Shown here piece after piece: positions 43,131 through 57,303 of a DNA stretch of 64,000 nucleotides (positions within the stretch are counted from its first letter, which is position 1; each line of letters opens with the position of its first letter). The DNA lies in contig JAAXNY010000001.1 in the NCBI GenBank assembly GCA_013420905.1, forward strand, positions 1,240,001 to 1,304,000. The letters run 5' to 3'. The position numbers were made by a program, and so were the translations under genes. This DNA comes from Collybia mongolica. Lineage: Eukaryota; Basidiomycota; Agaricomycetes; Agaricales; Clitocybaceae. The notes under the pieces are model-generated. The model did no database searches and was not told the origin of the DNA. It saw only the letters and a list, made by a program, of their open reading frames with translations.

Positions 43131-44404
43131 TATTAAAACATGTTCCTATTCTCGACCGCTTTTAACAACGGTCGACACTCCCTTATCTCAACACTCATCT
43201 CTTCGTTCTGTCACATATATAGCAATAGCTTCTTGCATCCCGCTCTTACTGTCTTTATTAGCACCCTCCCACGACGATGGCAAGCCCATGCCCTACACAA
43301 CTCATCCATCTACGATGGACATGTACAAAACGCGGCCACACGCTTACCGCTCCCACTTTTACGCCGGATCTCACGGCTGCTCCACCAGTTGCCCTTACTC
43401 GCTGCTGAACAGTCATTCTGCTGCCGCCTCACTCTTTCGTTTTCATTCACCCAGGATCACGCACCTAGATATCAGACTCCCCTATTTCCGAGTACCTTGT
43501 ACGTATTCGTGTATCAATACTTACATACCGCACGATTGCTACTTAGTAGAAACTTACACGTCCTTCTGATCCGAATTTTGCTTTGTTTGGCTTGCGCCTT
43601 GTGGACACTGGGGTGGAGTCCTAGACAGGGAACACCGCCTGTCAGATGGGGTTTGATGGTCCCTGCATCACAGCTTGTGAGTGCATAAAGTATTAATTTG
43701 GGCTCCAGTAACCAACCAACAGGATCTGTTGGGCCCTCGGTCCTCGGATGGTCCGGACTGTCCCGTTAGCCCGAGGGCTGACTCGGATTGGTTGCGAATC
43801 CATATTGGTGAAGTGTTCTGGTGAGGCTAGTACACAAGCGCTATCGAAAACCTGCACTGGTGACATGGTCAGAAGAGGGGGGGACACGCCTAGCACATCT
43901 CCTTTAGTAGGCTTGAGTTGCCGTGGTATCCCCTTCTGAAAAGGATTGTCATGACATGGCCAACGTCGAGGGTTAATCGTACTCGGATTCTGGAACGTGT
44001 TTTGCTTGACGCGTTGTCCATATGTGGTTGTCAGTGACACGATACGGTTATCAACCCTGGTTTGACATCTGATCAGAGGGTACAAGAATTGGAAGGGGAG
44101 AATTGGTTAAAAAGCGGTGGCGAGATCGAGTCCGTCAGACTCTATATTCTCTTTCATGGGATGGGGCACGGAAAGTAAGTAAAATGAGGGGCCATGTATT
44201 AGCACTGGAAGATGGGGAATAATGGCTTACGATTGTTTGATCTCGAGAAGCGTCACCGTTGTTTTCAAGGTATCGAAGCAAGAATTAGAGTATATTATTT
44301 AAGATAGCAAAGGTGACTCGGACGAACATGAGTCAGAGACGAGTGTACCTTGATCCAAGAATAGGTAGATAAGATAAACCATACGGCGGTATGGCCTTAT
44401 GATC
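43131..44404. other. Intergenic region, no recognised gene
   Basis: About 1.3 kb. Overlapping plus-strand frames at 43140-43688 and a minus-strand frame at 44085-43693 (130 codons) show no known motif. They are probably chance frames in the 3' flank of the Galpha gene. Confidence 0.4.
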
Positions 44405-47400
44405 TCACTCCATATCACGCCAAGGACGACCAACCTGGGCCTCCAAAGCTTCGGCATCTTCATCTAAAGTTCCGGAGATTGCCAAAGCTCCCAGTCGACG
44501 TGAAAAGTCGTCCATGTCTAGTTGTGCTTCTTCTCGATGAGCGATCATATCCACCTTCTGGTTTGACTTGAGCGCTGGTATTCCAAGTAGGTGTTTGACC
44601 AGTCCACCCGTTGTTCGAGTGAACATAATTCAAAAAAGAGCGCCATAAAGGATCAAGTAACAAGACTTTGGGGGTCACCGATGACGACTAGAAGGGCTGG
44701 TACTCGCGTAACGGCCACTACATATGTATCGGCCACTTGATTTCTTGGATGACCTGCCGTGGGTTGCCAACGAATCCTAGAGTGTGTCTGAGATCATACT
44801 CATCAAATTTCTTACTGCTTCTGACTGTGATGAATCATACGTCGTTCCCCTGGAAGGAATGTAGCTTAGTGGGTCTGGTTATGGATATGATGTTTTTGGG
44901 ACACATGCCTGTCCTTGGAATTTTACCACAAATCCAATTTTGATTCCGTCGGTAACAGCCCTTATTTTCAAACACTGGGCATGATACGGGGTGATAATCC
45001 CAATTCCATGGTCGGCTGAGAGATTTCGACCAGTCAGTTTTAAAATGATTGTTTCGGCAATGCGTGTATTACTTACTGACTCGGAAACGCCGATCAGCGC
45101 GCGGACCTTGGGAAACTTCATCAATGTTAAAGAAAGAAGGCGATGAGGCCTCCCAATTTTCCTTGCCAGAAATATGGAAGACAATAGGGAACTCTTTGAA
45201 GGAAGGCTTGGGGATCCTAGGAATGAGTTGATGACACTAGGATTTCTACACTGTTGCAGGTCTCCGTTATAGATTCTTTCATTTGGGAATTTGAAGATCG
45301 CGTCATGAGAACGGAAATTATTTACAAGCTTGATCACGCTAGTAAAACTTCTGGGATTTTTGTTTTGAGTTAAGGCAAACTCTGAGACATACGATTTGCC
45401 ATATCCAGTCTGAATGTTATACGTCTCTCCCCATCAGTCTCTCGATATAGCTCTCCTCCACTCCCAACTCTCGGGCAACACCTGAACGAATGATGGGTCC
45501 AAGCTGATTTGGATCGCCTGACAGGATAACATTAGTCAAAATGTCTGCTATGGTCTTTGATGAAATGAAGACCTCGGGTTCAGTGGCATGGCCTGCTTCA
45601 TCGATGAAGATATGGCTATAGCGGCCCCGGGGGAGGTCGATTCCTGATATCACTGATGCGGATACACAAGTCGTGACTGTTACACAAAATTGTTTCGTCC
45701 TACCTAGTGGTGGAACGGAGAAGTGGCCATCGAAATTGCTTGGCGTGCAAGCGAGAATTTTGGAGTTTGGGTCAGCACGGAGGATTTGTTGCATTGCTTC
45801 AACAACAGTGGTAGGCTTCCCAGTTCCTGGCCTGTATCATCAAGACCACTCAGCCCTAAGTTAATAAGGAAGGATTAGTTGGTTTTACGGGCCAAAAACG
45901 ACAAATGGGGCCGCCCCAGCTGGTTGACTGACAATTGAAATTACTGCTTGGAGCTGGGGGGGGGAGTTCTTCGCCGCTGGTACGTTGACGGATCTTAGGC
46001 GCTTCTCGGCCACCGTAGGATACGGCTCAATTATCATATGGTCCCTGTCTAGAAACAGTACTTGTGGCTGAGAGAAAGCAGAGTCCATGCCTTGACGTTG
46101 CCTTCACATAGGGATGCGGTTCGGCTTGAAACGGACGTTGTAACGCTGTCCACTAGTCCAGCCGAAAGATCCATGGAAGCGAAGTCCGATTTCTTCTTTG
46201 CGCAAAACGTGTACACCACCCTCATACCAATGTCGTTGGGCAGCGCCTTCTTTTTGAACTAGAATGCAGTCACCTAAATGAGTTCTGTCAGTTATGTGAG
46301 AATTTAGGGTACTGCGACATACCAACGAGGACGCTCGGACGTTTCTCCGCGAGTCCAGGAACTTCCAATCTAGGAAGCTCAGTGAAGTATAATCCAAAAG
46401 TGACAGTGATAGAATCACTTATGAGTAATAAGATAAATATTTGCTCAACTTCACGCCCGTCATATCATATCACTCGATGTCTCGGCATGGAGGCCACGTC
46501 AGTAGGTGAGAAAGCTCAATAAGAACAGAACATACTCCATTTGATACTCCTCAGTCCGCAAGAGATGTTTAAAATGCCTTGCATACATTTCACTGACGGT
46601 AAAAATACTTTCCGAATGCGATCGATGGTCTCCGATACTGATCCGTTAGACAGCGTCAAGATTAGGGCGTTCGGAATACGTGCTTCCGGAAGCTTAAAAA
46701 CATATGGTATGGCCTTTAAGGAAGGTGGAGCGATGCCCTCAACGATAGTGAGCTCCGGTTGCCTTTCTGTAGGTCCTTAAAGTACATCTGGTGCTCTCGG
46801 TCGCAGCAGTTCGTAGACAGCTTGTTTTCAACAATAACCCGTAAGGTTCGAGATATAGAGAACTTCTTCCTTAATTGAATATCTTTGAAAATGAACTCAA
46901 CTTCTGTCGTCATATCGGCCGACGCGGGCTTGTTGGAATTGTATTCGAAGGACAACAGGTTTTCCACACGCCATGACGGAGTTATATCCATCAGCTGTGA
47001 CAGAAAAAGCTAAAGAAATGAATAAAATGAAACCGACAGAGAGCAAATAGGCACATACGGGGACACGAACCTACTCTGTTTGGCTGACGACACCAACCAT
47101 ATCTGTACCAACGCAATCCTCGATTAAGGTATGGAGACCTTGATAGTCGAATTAAGAATCAAGCCATTGCGTGCAGTAGCAGGGTTTATGACGGCGAAGT
47201 CGAAGGATCCTTTGCGGAGACCCCATGTTTATCGCGTTCTGTCTCCTTTAACAAAGACTGGAACGCAGCGTATTGTTCCTGTCTCTTGTGGTACGATGTA
47301 AAGCTATGTTTACTCCACAGATGAAGAGGTATGTAAGTACGACAAGAGTCGCAAAAATTATGGCCGGATGTATTTGCAGTTATCGGTCGTCCTTTGAAGT

Positions 47401-47635
47401 CTGCTGAAACGTCCTTTGAGGCAGCAGCGTCGACACGCGGACGGCCAGCACGAGCATCCGAATTTTGTGACGCGATGTTGCGGCGACAGGCAACACAATT
47501 GTTCCTTCGCGAAGCCCCAGTTTGAGGCCTTTTGTCGTTCGGATGCACACCATATCCGCTATATTGATGGCAGATAGGGGGTTCATGTTTAGTAACACAA
47601 GTGGGACCAGGGCATGTCCTACAAACGCCAGCCAT
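44405..47635 (-). pseudogene. Zinc-finger MOV10-like helicase, decayed paralogue 2
   Basis: Same layout and orientation as the intact gene just upstream at 51660-48201, from which it differs by several disabling changes. Motif I reads GPPGTGKP in place of GPPGTGKT. About 45 residues are missing after LACTPSN, where the intact copy has the [11 protein letters not shown] stretch. EEFQGQ is altered to VKFQGQ with nearby residues lost. One inserted base in the last exon (near 44668) and a later 2-base loss shift the frame, and the ERR...STVR exon is scrambled. Motif II ([12 protein letters not shown]) and motif III (GDPNQLGP) survive. At the N terminus the CCCH finger is degenerate and only one C2H2 finger (FCDSC...H...H) is clear. 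Most likely a dead tandem duplicate. Confidence 0.85.
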
Positions 47636-48200
47636 GGAGAAAATCCGAAAGAAAAGACGAACCGTGCCCCAAATATAAGCCTCACGGTGATGCAATCATT
47701 AGAATGTGGCAATTCCCGATATCAAAGCGCGCGAAACTGATATTTTACAAACGATAAAAGTCAAATTATTCCTTCCGTAACTACATATATGTACATTTCT
47801 ACCTTTCGCGAACGAGATGCGGATGCGCGAGGTCTACACTGTCAGACACTAGCAGTCAACCAGTGGGGGCCTGGCTCCTAACAAAGGCATGGCCGGGCCT
47901 GTTGATGTTGATGTTGACGTTGTTTATTCATAAGGTTGCAATTAAACGTATTGACTTCGGTTTGCTCAAACCGCTTACTGTCGAAAATTTTCAGCGGCAG
48001 GAGAGGCAATGGTTACTATTGGGCAAGAGAAGTACTCCAAGCCTGGAATTTCTCGGTCTCAGTCGGATGGACATAGTGATTTCAAAAAGAAAGAATAGAG
48101 TTGATTTAGAGATATATATGCACAATTACAAGAAAAGAGCCATGGTAGAGACTCTGACATTTGATTATTCCAAAGCCAAAAATCGGTGCAATTCACGCGA
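47636..48200. other. Spacer between tandem helicase copies
   Basis: About 565 bp separating the pseudogene from the intact copy. No gene recognised. It should contain the former promoter of the pseudogene and the 3' flank of the intact gene. Confidence 0.5.
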
Positions 48201-51200
48201 CTATTCCATATCACGCCAAGGACGGTCAATCTGGACCTCCAAAGCTTCAGTATCTTCATCCAGAGTTCCAGCAATCGTCAAAGCCTCCAGTCGACGTGAA
48301 AAGTCGTTCATGTCTAGCTGCGCCTCTTCTCGGATGAGGCGGTCGTATCCGCCTTCCGGATTGACTGGAGCACTAGTGTCCCAAGTAGGGGGTTGACCAG
48401 TCCAACCTTTGTTCGAGTGAACATAGTTCAAAAAGGAGCGCCATAAAGGATCAAGTGACAAGACTTGCGGGTCGCCAATGACGATTAGAAGGGCTTTCGC
48501 TCGCGTGACAGCCACTGCATGTAATGCCAGTCAGTCGTATATTTCGGTGTAATATGTACTACTAACCATTGAATCGCCGTGGACTGGCAACGAATCCTAG
48601 AGTGTGTCTAAGATCATACTCGACAAATTCTTTGCTGCTTCGAACTGTAGAAATGATGATCACACGTCGTTCCTTTAAATTTGAAGTAAGGAATTGCAGA
48701 TATAATGGGTGGCAAACAGTTCACCTGACCCTGGAATTCTTCTACAGATCCAACCTTGATTTCATCGGCGACGGCCTTCAGTACGGCCCTAATCTTTAGG
48801 CATTGAGCATGATACGGCGTGATGATGCCAATATCGTGGTCGGCTGCAAATATTTAGCCCTTTGTCAGCTACCCGGGTGGTTAAAGTTCACGGATTACTC
48901 ACTGACTCGGAAGCGCCGTTCGGCTCGCAAGGCTTGAACATAAACTTTCACTTGTGACACTTCGTCGATGTTGAAGAACGACGGGGAGGAGGATTCCCGG
49001 TCGTCTTTGCCAGAAATCCCATGAAAGACAATCGGAAACTTCTTTGCGGGAAGGAAGGGAGATCCTATGAACGAATTGATGACGCCAGGGTCCCCGCACT
49101 GTTGTAGATCGCCATTGTAGAAGTTTTCATTGGGGAACTTGAGGATAGCCTGGTGAGAACGGAAGTTCTTCACAAGTTTTATGACGCTGGTTGACAATCA
49201 GACGTTTGACTTTCACAAACAGCAAGAGACGTACGATCTTCCATGTCCGGACTGAATATCATATATGTCTCTTTCCATCAACCTTTCAATATAACTTTTT
49301 TCCAATCCTAATTTCCGGGCAACAGCTGAACGAATGACGGGTCCGAGTTGCTTCGGATCCCCTGATAGAACAATGTTGGTCGAGTTGTCGGCCATAGTCT
49401 TTACCGAAATAAAGGCCTCCGGTTCTGTTGCATGTCCAGCTTCATCGATAAAAATATGACTATAATGGCCTCGGGGTATACCAATCCCTGATATGACGGA
49501 TGCAGACACACAAGTCGTGACGATGACACGGAATTGCTTCATCCTCGCCAACGGTGGGACAGAAAAATGGATCTCGTCGCGAAGGTAAGTGTAAGGAAGA
49601 AGATCATCAGGGACTTGATTTTTGTATCGACTTGGGGCATAGAAACGAAACAGCTCATCTGTGCTGAGTCTACTCAGGCGAGAGGCGATGAGATCAGCAG
49701 CGGAATTGCTTGGTGCACAAGCGAGGATCTTGGCCTTGGGGTTCTCAAGAAGAACTTGTTGGATGGCCTCCACCATAGTGATCGTTTTTCCGGTTCCAGG
49801 CCTTCAATGTATTGTGAGTAAAATTTTGGAAAGACCAGAAGGGGGACCTTACGGGCCAAAAATAACAAATGGGACAGATCCAGCTGGTTGAGTGACAATG
49901 GATATTACTGCCTGAAGTTGAGGGTGGTTTGTAGCCAGTAGCGGATTGAAAAGCTTTAAACGCCTTTCAGCAGGGCTGGGATATGACCCAGGCGGCAAGT
50001 GAATCTTAATTGGGAAGAGCACTCGCTCTTGTGAAAAAACGGTGTCCATAGCTTGATGCTGCCTCCGCATTGGGATGCGATTTAACTTGAAACGCACATT
50101 ATAATGCTGTCCTGGGCCCCCGGAAAAGGAGCGATGGAACCGCAAGCCGACTTCTGCTTGGTGAAGGACATGTACGCCACCTTCGAACCAGTGTCCCTGA
50201 GTAGCTTCGGGCTTTTGGACTAGGATACGATCCCCTAAATACAGGACGTCAATATCATATAGACATCTGTCCTACATAGGGCTTACCAACAAGGACACTT
50301 GGGCGCTTCTCTGCGAGCCCAGGAACCTCTAAGCTGGAGAATACATTTCATTACCACGAGAGACTGAATGAGAGTCAGCACATACTAGTGATAAGAGCGG
50401 TGTTGATTTAAGGTCACGCCCGTCATGTCATACCTTTCCATATCGCGACTGATGGAAAGATATGAATTGACTGGCGGAAATTTTCAAACAAAACTTACTC
50501 CATACGAAATTCTTCTATCCACAAGAGATGTTTAAAGTGCCTGGCGTACGAGTCACTATCCAGAATGGATGGCAAAAACATCCTTCGGACATTTTTGATC
50601 GTCTCCGATGTCGAAGCATTGGCCAACGTCGACAAGAGAGGCTTTGGAATAATTGCTTGTGGAAGCTTCGAGACGTAGGGTATCACTGTCAGGGCAGCTG
50701 GTGCAACACCTTCCACGACGGTGAGCTCTGGCTGTCTTACCAGGCGCTCTCTGGGGACATATGGGGTCTTTGGTTGCAGTAACTGGTGATCTGCCTTGCT
50801 CCCGATGATTGCCCGCAACGTGCGGCAGATCAAGAATTTTTTCTCAAGCTGAACGTCTTCTAACGTAAATTCAACCCTATCTTCATACCGACCGATATGC
50901 GATTGCTTAAAGACCAAGATAACATTCATGGGCTTCCCATATTTCAGTGGGCCCAAAGACCCATCAATGGTGACCGAGAAACTATACGGTGAATGAGCCG
51001 CCAATTCTGCTGTAGATGCGAAACACAGACATACGGAGAAGGTATGCCGCTTCTTCCAGCGGAGGCCAGCTTTACTTCTACCAGAGTGATTCTTGATTGA
51101 GGTACAGTTATACTGATTTTTGGACTAAGTCTGGACCCGGTGGCCCCGACGGTTGGCTCGATGATGTCAAAATCAAATGTTCCTTCTATGGTGACGCCAT

Positions 51201-51660
51201 TCTTGTCGCGCGCTGCCTCATCAAACACAGCCTTTATTGCTTGATAATTCTCCTGCCTCTTGTGAAAACGGGTGTTGATGTGTAGTGTCCATTTATCGTC
51301 GGGGATATGAGTACGACATAAATCGCAAAACTTTCTTCCAGGTACGTCCGTTATGACATGCTCTCTCTCAACAGCACCTGAAACGCCTCTATGTTCCGCG
51401 GCCCGAACATGGGGTCGGCCATTTACGTGCTGTTGCCAGTTGCATGCCATAAAGGTCCGCTCGCATACAGAGCAATGAACCATGTCGTTCTTCCCAGCAA
51501 CTTTGTTTCGATGTTTTTTCCCGCTGGTATGACTAGCAAGAGTGGAAGCGTTTGTGCATATGATACCGCATAAATCGCAACTATACAGGTCATGTCGATA
51601 GGGACAGGCGGGGTCAACGCATGTCCCAGTAGCCAGTAGTTGGGGACAGATCTTGGCCAT
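48201..51660 (-). CDS. Zinc-finger SF1 RNA helicase, MOV10/SDE3-like (paralogue 3, intact)
   Basis: Ten exons: 51660-51035, 50981-50499, 50448-50386, 50333-50287, 50234-49853, 49801-49235, 49186-48903, 48843-48725, 48672-48567 and 48514-48201. They sum to 2,991 nt (996 residues). The N terminus has a CCCH finger (C-x8-C-x4-C-x3-H in [19 protein letters not shown]) and three C2H2 fingers of matrin/U1 type (CDLC...H...H, CSVC...H...H, CDLC...H...H). A beta-rich domain follows, then the helicase core: [41 protein letters not shown] and VAVTRAK. Five exons have exactly the lengths seen in paralogue 1 (483, 63, 567, 284 and 106 nt), showing common descent. All key residues are intact. Role in RNA metabolism or silencing is inferred from MOV10/SDE3. 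Confidence 0.92.
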
Positions 51661-53752
<2,092 letters not shown>

Positions 53753-53999
53753 GATTGAGATGGGTGGGGAGCGACGAGGTGGAAGTTAGGGAGGGGGGTA
53801 CGCGTCCGTCACATGTCCGTTGCTTGTCTCTGTTTGTTCAAGGCCTCGGCACCAATCTCAAACAAAAAGTCAGCATTAAATAAATAAATACGCGGACGAT
53901 TGCACAGGACCTCGTGCTTTTGCTAAATTGACTTCGCAAGCTCACGATATGTCTAACGTTGACGTCATGTGATAGGTGTGCCTCCTTCCACACACTATC
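53753..53999. promoter_or_regulatory. Divergent promoter region between RPT6 and a membrane-protein gene
   Basis: About 247 bp separates the two divergent start codons, so both promoters must be here. No proteasome-type PACE motif (GGTGGCAAA) was found. Confidence 0.5.
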
Positions 54000-55283
54000 A
54001 TGCCCGTATCTCAGGCCAAAGAAGCGGGAATGCTCTCATCCAGGTGGCACCACCATTTGCATCCGTCTGTCCAAAAGCATAACCCACGAAACGGACTCCC
54101 TCATTGTCTGGAGGATCTGGTACACCCAACGCATATACATCTCACCAAAAGCGATGATGAGACTCTGGCCTGGACATCACGAGACCATCGAAAGCATCGC
54201 CATGTCACCGTCTCCCCAGTATCCGGTAACAACCGTGTGGGGACGACCGCGTTGCAAAGGTTTGCACATATGGGTAGAATAGAATACTGGAATATCAGTT
54301 GGTGGGTCGCGATCGTAAGTGGTTCTGAGCTCGCCACGTGCCTCCGCCACTTACATATATTCAGGCATTCACCTCGGGAAGTGTCGTTTGGGTGATCAAT
54401 GGATTTGTCGCATTCCTACCGGAAGTCGACCCTAATATCGAAGTGTTGGACGCTAGTTCTGGCTGGTCCGCATTCGTTGGAGCTACAATCTTTGAAATTG
54501 GTTCGATTTTGGGTATTTTGGAGGCTTGGAACCGCGACGATGCGGCTAATTTTGGCTGGAGCGTGGAGCATGCTTTTGGGCACATGTCTAGGGACGAACG
54601 GGGCCTCACCACGGTTGGATCCGCTCCATCAGACACAAGCACGCAACCGATCAAACCGACGCGACGGTGGATTTGGTTTACCCTGGATGGAAAGTACTGG
54701 CACGAACTTGGGTTCCTGGCCGCCTTCTCCCAACTCTGTGCCGCAACGATATTCTGGATAAGCGGGTGGGCATTGTGCGGCCATTTTAAAGCAAGTTACT
54801 CAGGCCACCAAGATATTCAGGTTTACCGCCATACCGACAATACAATCTGCGATCAAGTCGAATACTGGGCTACTGGATGGAGTCTTTTGGACACCACAAG
54901 TTATAGGTGGCTCAGGGTTTATTATCAGCGCGTGTGTACTCTTCTCTCCCTTTCTATCCAGATGATATATATTTTGGATTTTAGGACATTTATCATGCTC
55001 GAAGCTCAAGAAAAGTGGTATGAGCTATCACCGCTTAACCTCGGCTGGCAGGTCGGATGTAAGACCATCTTGTTATATTTTCTGCTACTTTCCTGAATGA
55101 AGCACGAGCTCAGTTTGGAATATGATTGGTGCTATCGGCTTCACGCTATGTGGCGCCTTGGGTTACGCTACCGAAGTCAGTTCTGGGGTAGCTTACCAAA
55201 GCGCCTTATCAACATTTTGGGGCGGCTGGGCTTTTCTCATTGGCAGTATGATACAGTGGTATGAAAGCGTCAATACCATTTGA
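54000..55283 (+). CDS. Fungal integral membrane protein, function unknown
   Basis: Multi-span membrane protein of a family widespread in filamentous fungi. The reading uses ATG 54000 and about five introns. Recognisable blocks are HMGRIEYWNISWWVAI, then after an intron AFTSGSVVWVINGFVAFLP (first helix), SGWSAFVGATIFEIGSIL (second helix), LEAWNRDDAANFGW, WHELGFLAAFSQLCAATIFW (third helix), TGLLDGVFWTPQVIGGSG, a short LEAQEKWY loop, and the C-terminal helices IGAIGFTLCGALGYAT and STFWGGWAFLIGSMIQWYES. The first 80 residues are poorly conserved, so the start is less sure. No transporter or enzyme motif is visible. It shares a short upstream region with RPT6. Confidence 0.75.
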
Positions 55284-56459
55284 AAGCTTGGCTGCTGGTG
55301 GACGGGATGCGATGCAATTCATAATTGGAAGTCAGGAAGGAAAAATGCAACGTGTTACCCAGCACACAATCTGATTTAGGGCATTTGTTTACACGAGTGG
55401 AGATTCAGAGGCCCGTTGCACAGTGGGTTGTATATCCTTGGCGTTCACGAACTGCCGAAGCAAAGGCGCCGAAGTTTGCGGAATTCGACTTTCCACTGAG
55501 TCTTCCAGCCGGAGGAAACGAAATTTTTTCGTGACCTCGTGTTGGGATCACGGGGCGAGACTGGTCGAGGTTTTGCAGAGTCACGATGGATATCCACCCA
55601 CAATAGGAGCGAAGCCAAGTATCGAAGGCCACCCCACCCCCACCTACACTGGAAATTGTCTGAATTCCGGCTGTAAAAAAAACCGTTGGGGAGATCTTCC
55701 TCCCTTCTGGAAATTGAACCTCGCCGGATATTTTTTCTGTGCTGAGCCTAGGCTTTCATGGCCAGGAGGGCTCACTGTGCTTCGGTGTGGTCATCGTTCA
55801 GGCATCAGTGTCGTCAACCCCCGGTTTGCTCCGAATCTCCCATTTAGTCAATATCACCAATCAGCGAAACTACTGTGCATTAGTGCGAGCTGTGGTTATT
55901 GTTGAGGGAAAGCCCTCGCTGCTCTGTTAAAAAAGCCCTGTGATAGACTGTTCTCGACCTCAGTTGTGTTGATTTGATTATTTTTAGATAAACACATCTC
56001 ACAACCCCAATAGGACACGAAGAAAGCGTTGTTTGGATAACAAGGCTCCGTGACGTAGTGATCTGCCGCCACTACAAGGTGGTCAGGTAACATGATCAGT
56101 TGTTGTAAGTAATCAGTCTCGGGCGTACTTCTACTACGACGTCTAACAGCGGCAATGGCTCAAATGCAGTTTACAGTCAATCAGGGCAGTAACGTCTGAA
56201 CTATTTTCAGGTTGCCAAGCGGCGCTCTCACATTTACGAAACGACCGGTCAATCGGTCATTCTCACTATCCACCACAAGCCTGGCCAGGGCTTCGACCTT
56301 GGGCCTGGGGATGCCCATGATCAGCCTCTATCACCCATCTGGGTCCGCAAAAAAATCGTATAAAGGCAAGTATGAAAGCTCCTCCAAAATTCCAAGCTAT
56401 AGATCACTCCCACCTCAGCAACGCCATTAATACTCTACTGATAAACCTCCACGAAAGAA
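55284..56459. other. Intergenic region with a possible small terminal exon
   Basis: About 1.2 kb. At 56211-56363 (plus) an open stretch after an acceptor (TTTTCAG) encodes about 50 residues, starting VAKRRSHIYETTGQSV, with GPGDAHDQPLSPIWVRKK before a stop. It reads like a real conserved terminal exon of a small protein, but its 5' part was not found. A plus frame at 55423-55905 has no recognisable motif. Confidence 0.4.
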
Positions 56460-57303
56460 ATGTCCAAGCCTACTTGCCCGGCACACTCTATGCAAGCCAT
56501 CATCCCCGCAACCCTCACGCACCTTCCCACTCGAGTCCAATACCTTCGCGACTTCATTCAATTTACGCACGAAGATGCCGCCACCCTCCACTCTGCAAAA
56601 GCGGCGATCGCGCCTCTGGTGCCCTTGGTAATAGACGAAGTATACACGACGTTGCTTTCCTTCGATATAACCGCAAAGGCCTTCGTGCCTCGCCAGACGG
56701 GATACAAAGGCGCGGCGCCGACGAAGCTGGGGGAACTGGGACACGACCACCCGCAAATCAAGTACCGCAAGGACTTCCTCACGCGTTATATTGTGAAGCT
56801 CGTGACGATGAACTACGAGACGAATGAGAGCTGGGAGTATCTCGATAAAGTCGGCTTGATGCACACTGGTGCGGCCGGATTCGCTCACAGGTAACAGCGA
56901 TTCTTTCGTGTGGTGACGAGAAAATTCAATTAATGATCTTTGCCAGAGCGAAAAGGCCCGGACTGCGTGTGGAGTACATGCACTGCGCTATCCTTCTCGG
57001 GTTTGTCGAAGATATTCTCCTGAAAGCCGTTATGGCACTCCCCGACCTCGATCTTGACGCCAAAACACAGTTGGTGAGATCCTTTAACAAGGTAACTTAC
57101 GCTGTGCGATCATTTTCACATGTTGCTGACCACCCATATTATAGATCCTTTGGATACAAAACGACCTCTTTGCGCGGCATTATATCGCTGACCAGGAGGT
57201 CGGCGCTGCAAAGATTTCCTTCGAAAAAAGTACCGTGGCCCTGTTGGGTTTGGGTCTCCTGTCTCTGGGCGCAGGAATCGCGCGCTACTTGTTGCCTTGT
57301 TAG
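56460..57303 (+). CDS. Protoglobin-like (globin-sensor) protein with C-terminal membrane helix
   Basis: Three exons (56460-56890, 56947-57091, 57145-57303; 735 nt) give 244 residues. The region from about residue 20 to 190 follows the protoglobin fold: YLRDFIQFTHEDAATLHSAK (early helices), an ITAKAFVPRQTG stretch, KYRKDFLTRYIVKLVTMNYE, and YLDKVGLMHTG, whose His fits the proximal heme ligand. EYMHCAILLGFVEDILLKAV follows. The last 25 residues (VALLGLGLLSLGAGIARYLL plus PC) form one hydrophobic helix, suggesting a tail-anchored protein facing the cytosol. Possible heme-based sensor or ligand-binding protein. Family call is good; heme binding and localisation are inference. Confidence 0.82.

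Noticed and set aside
43140..43688. Plus-strand frames just after the Galpha gene
   Set aside because: Two overlapping frames are both open with low-complexity content and no motif; likely chance frames.
44405..47635. Functional helicase gene
   Set aside because: Motif I changed to GKP, a core deletion and frameshifts make a working enzyme implausible.
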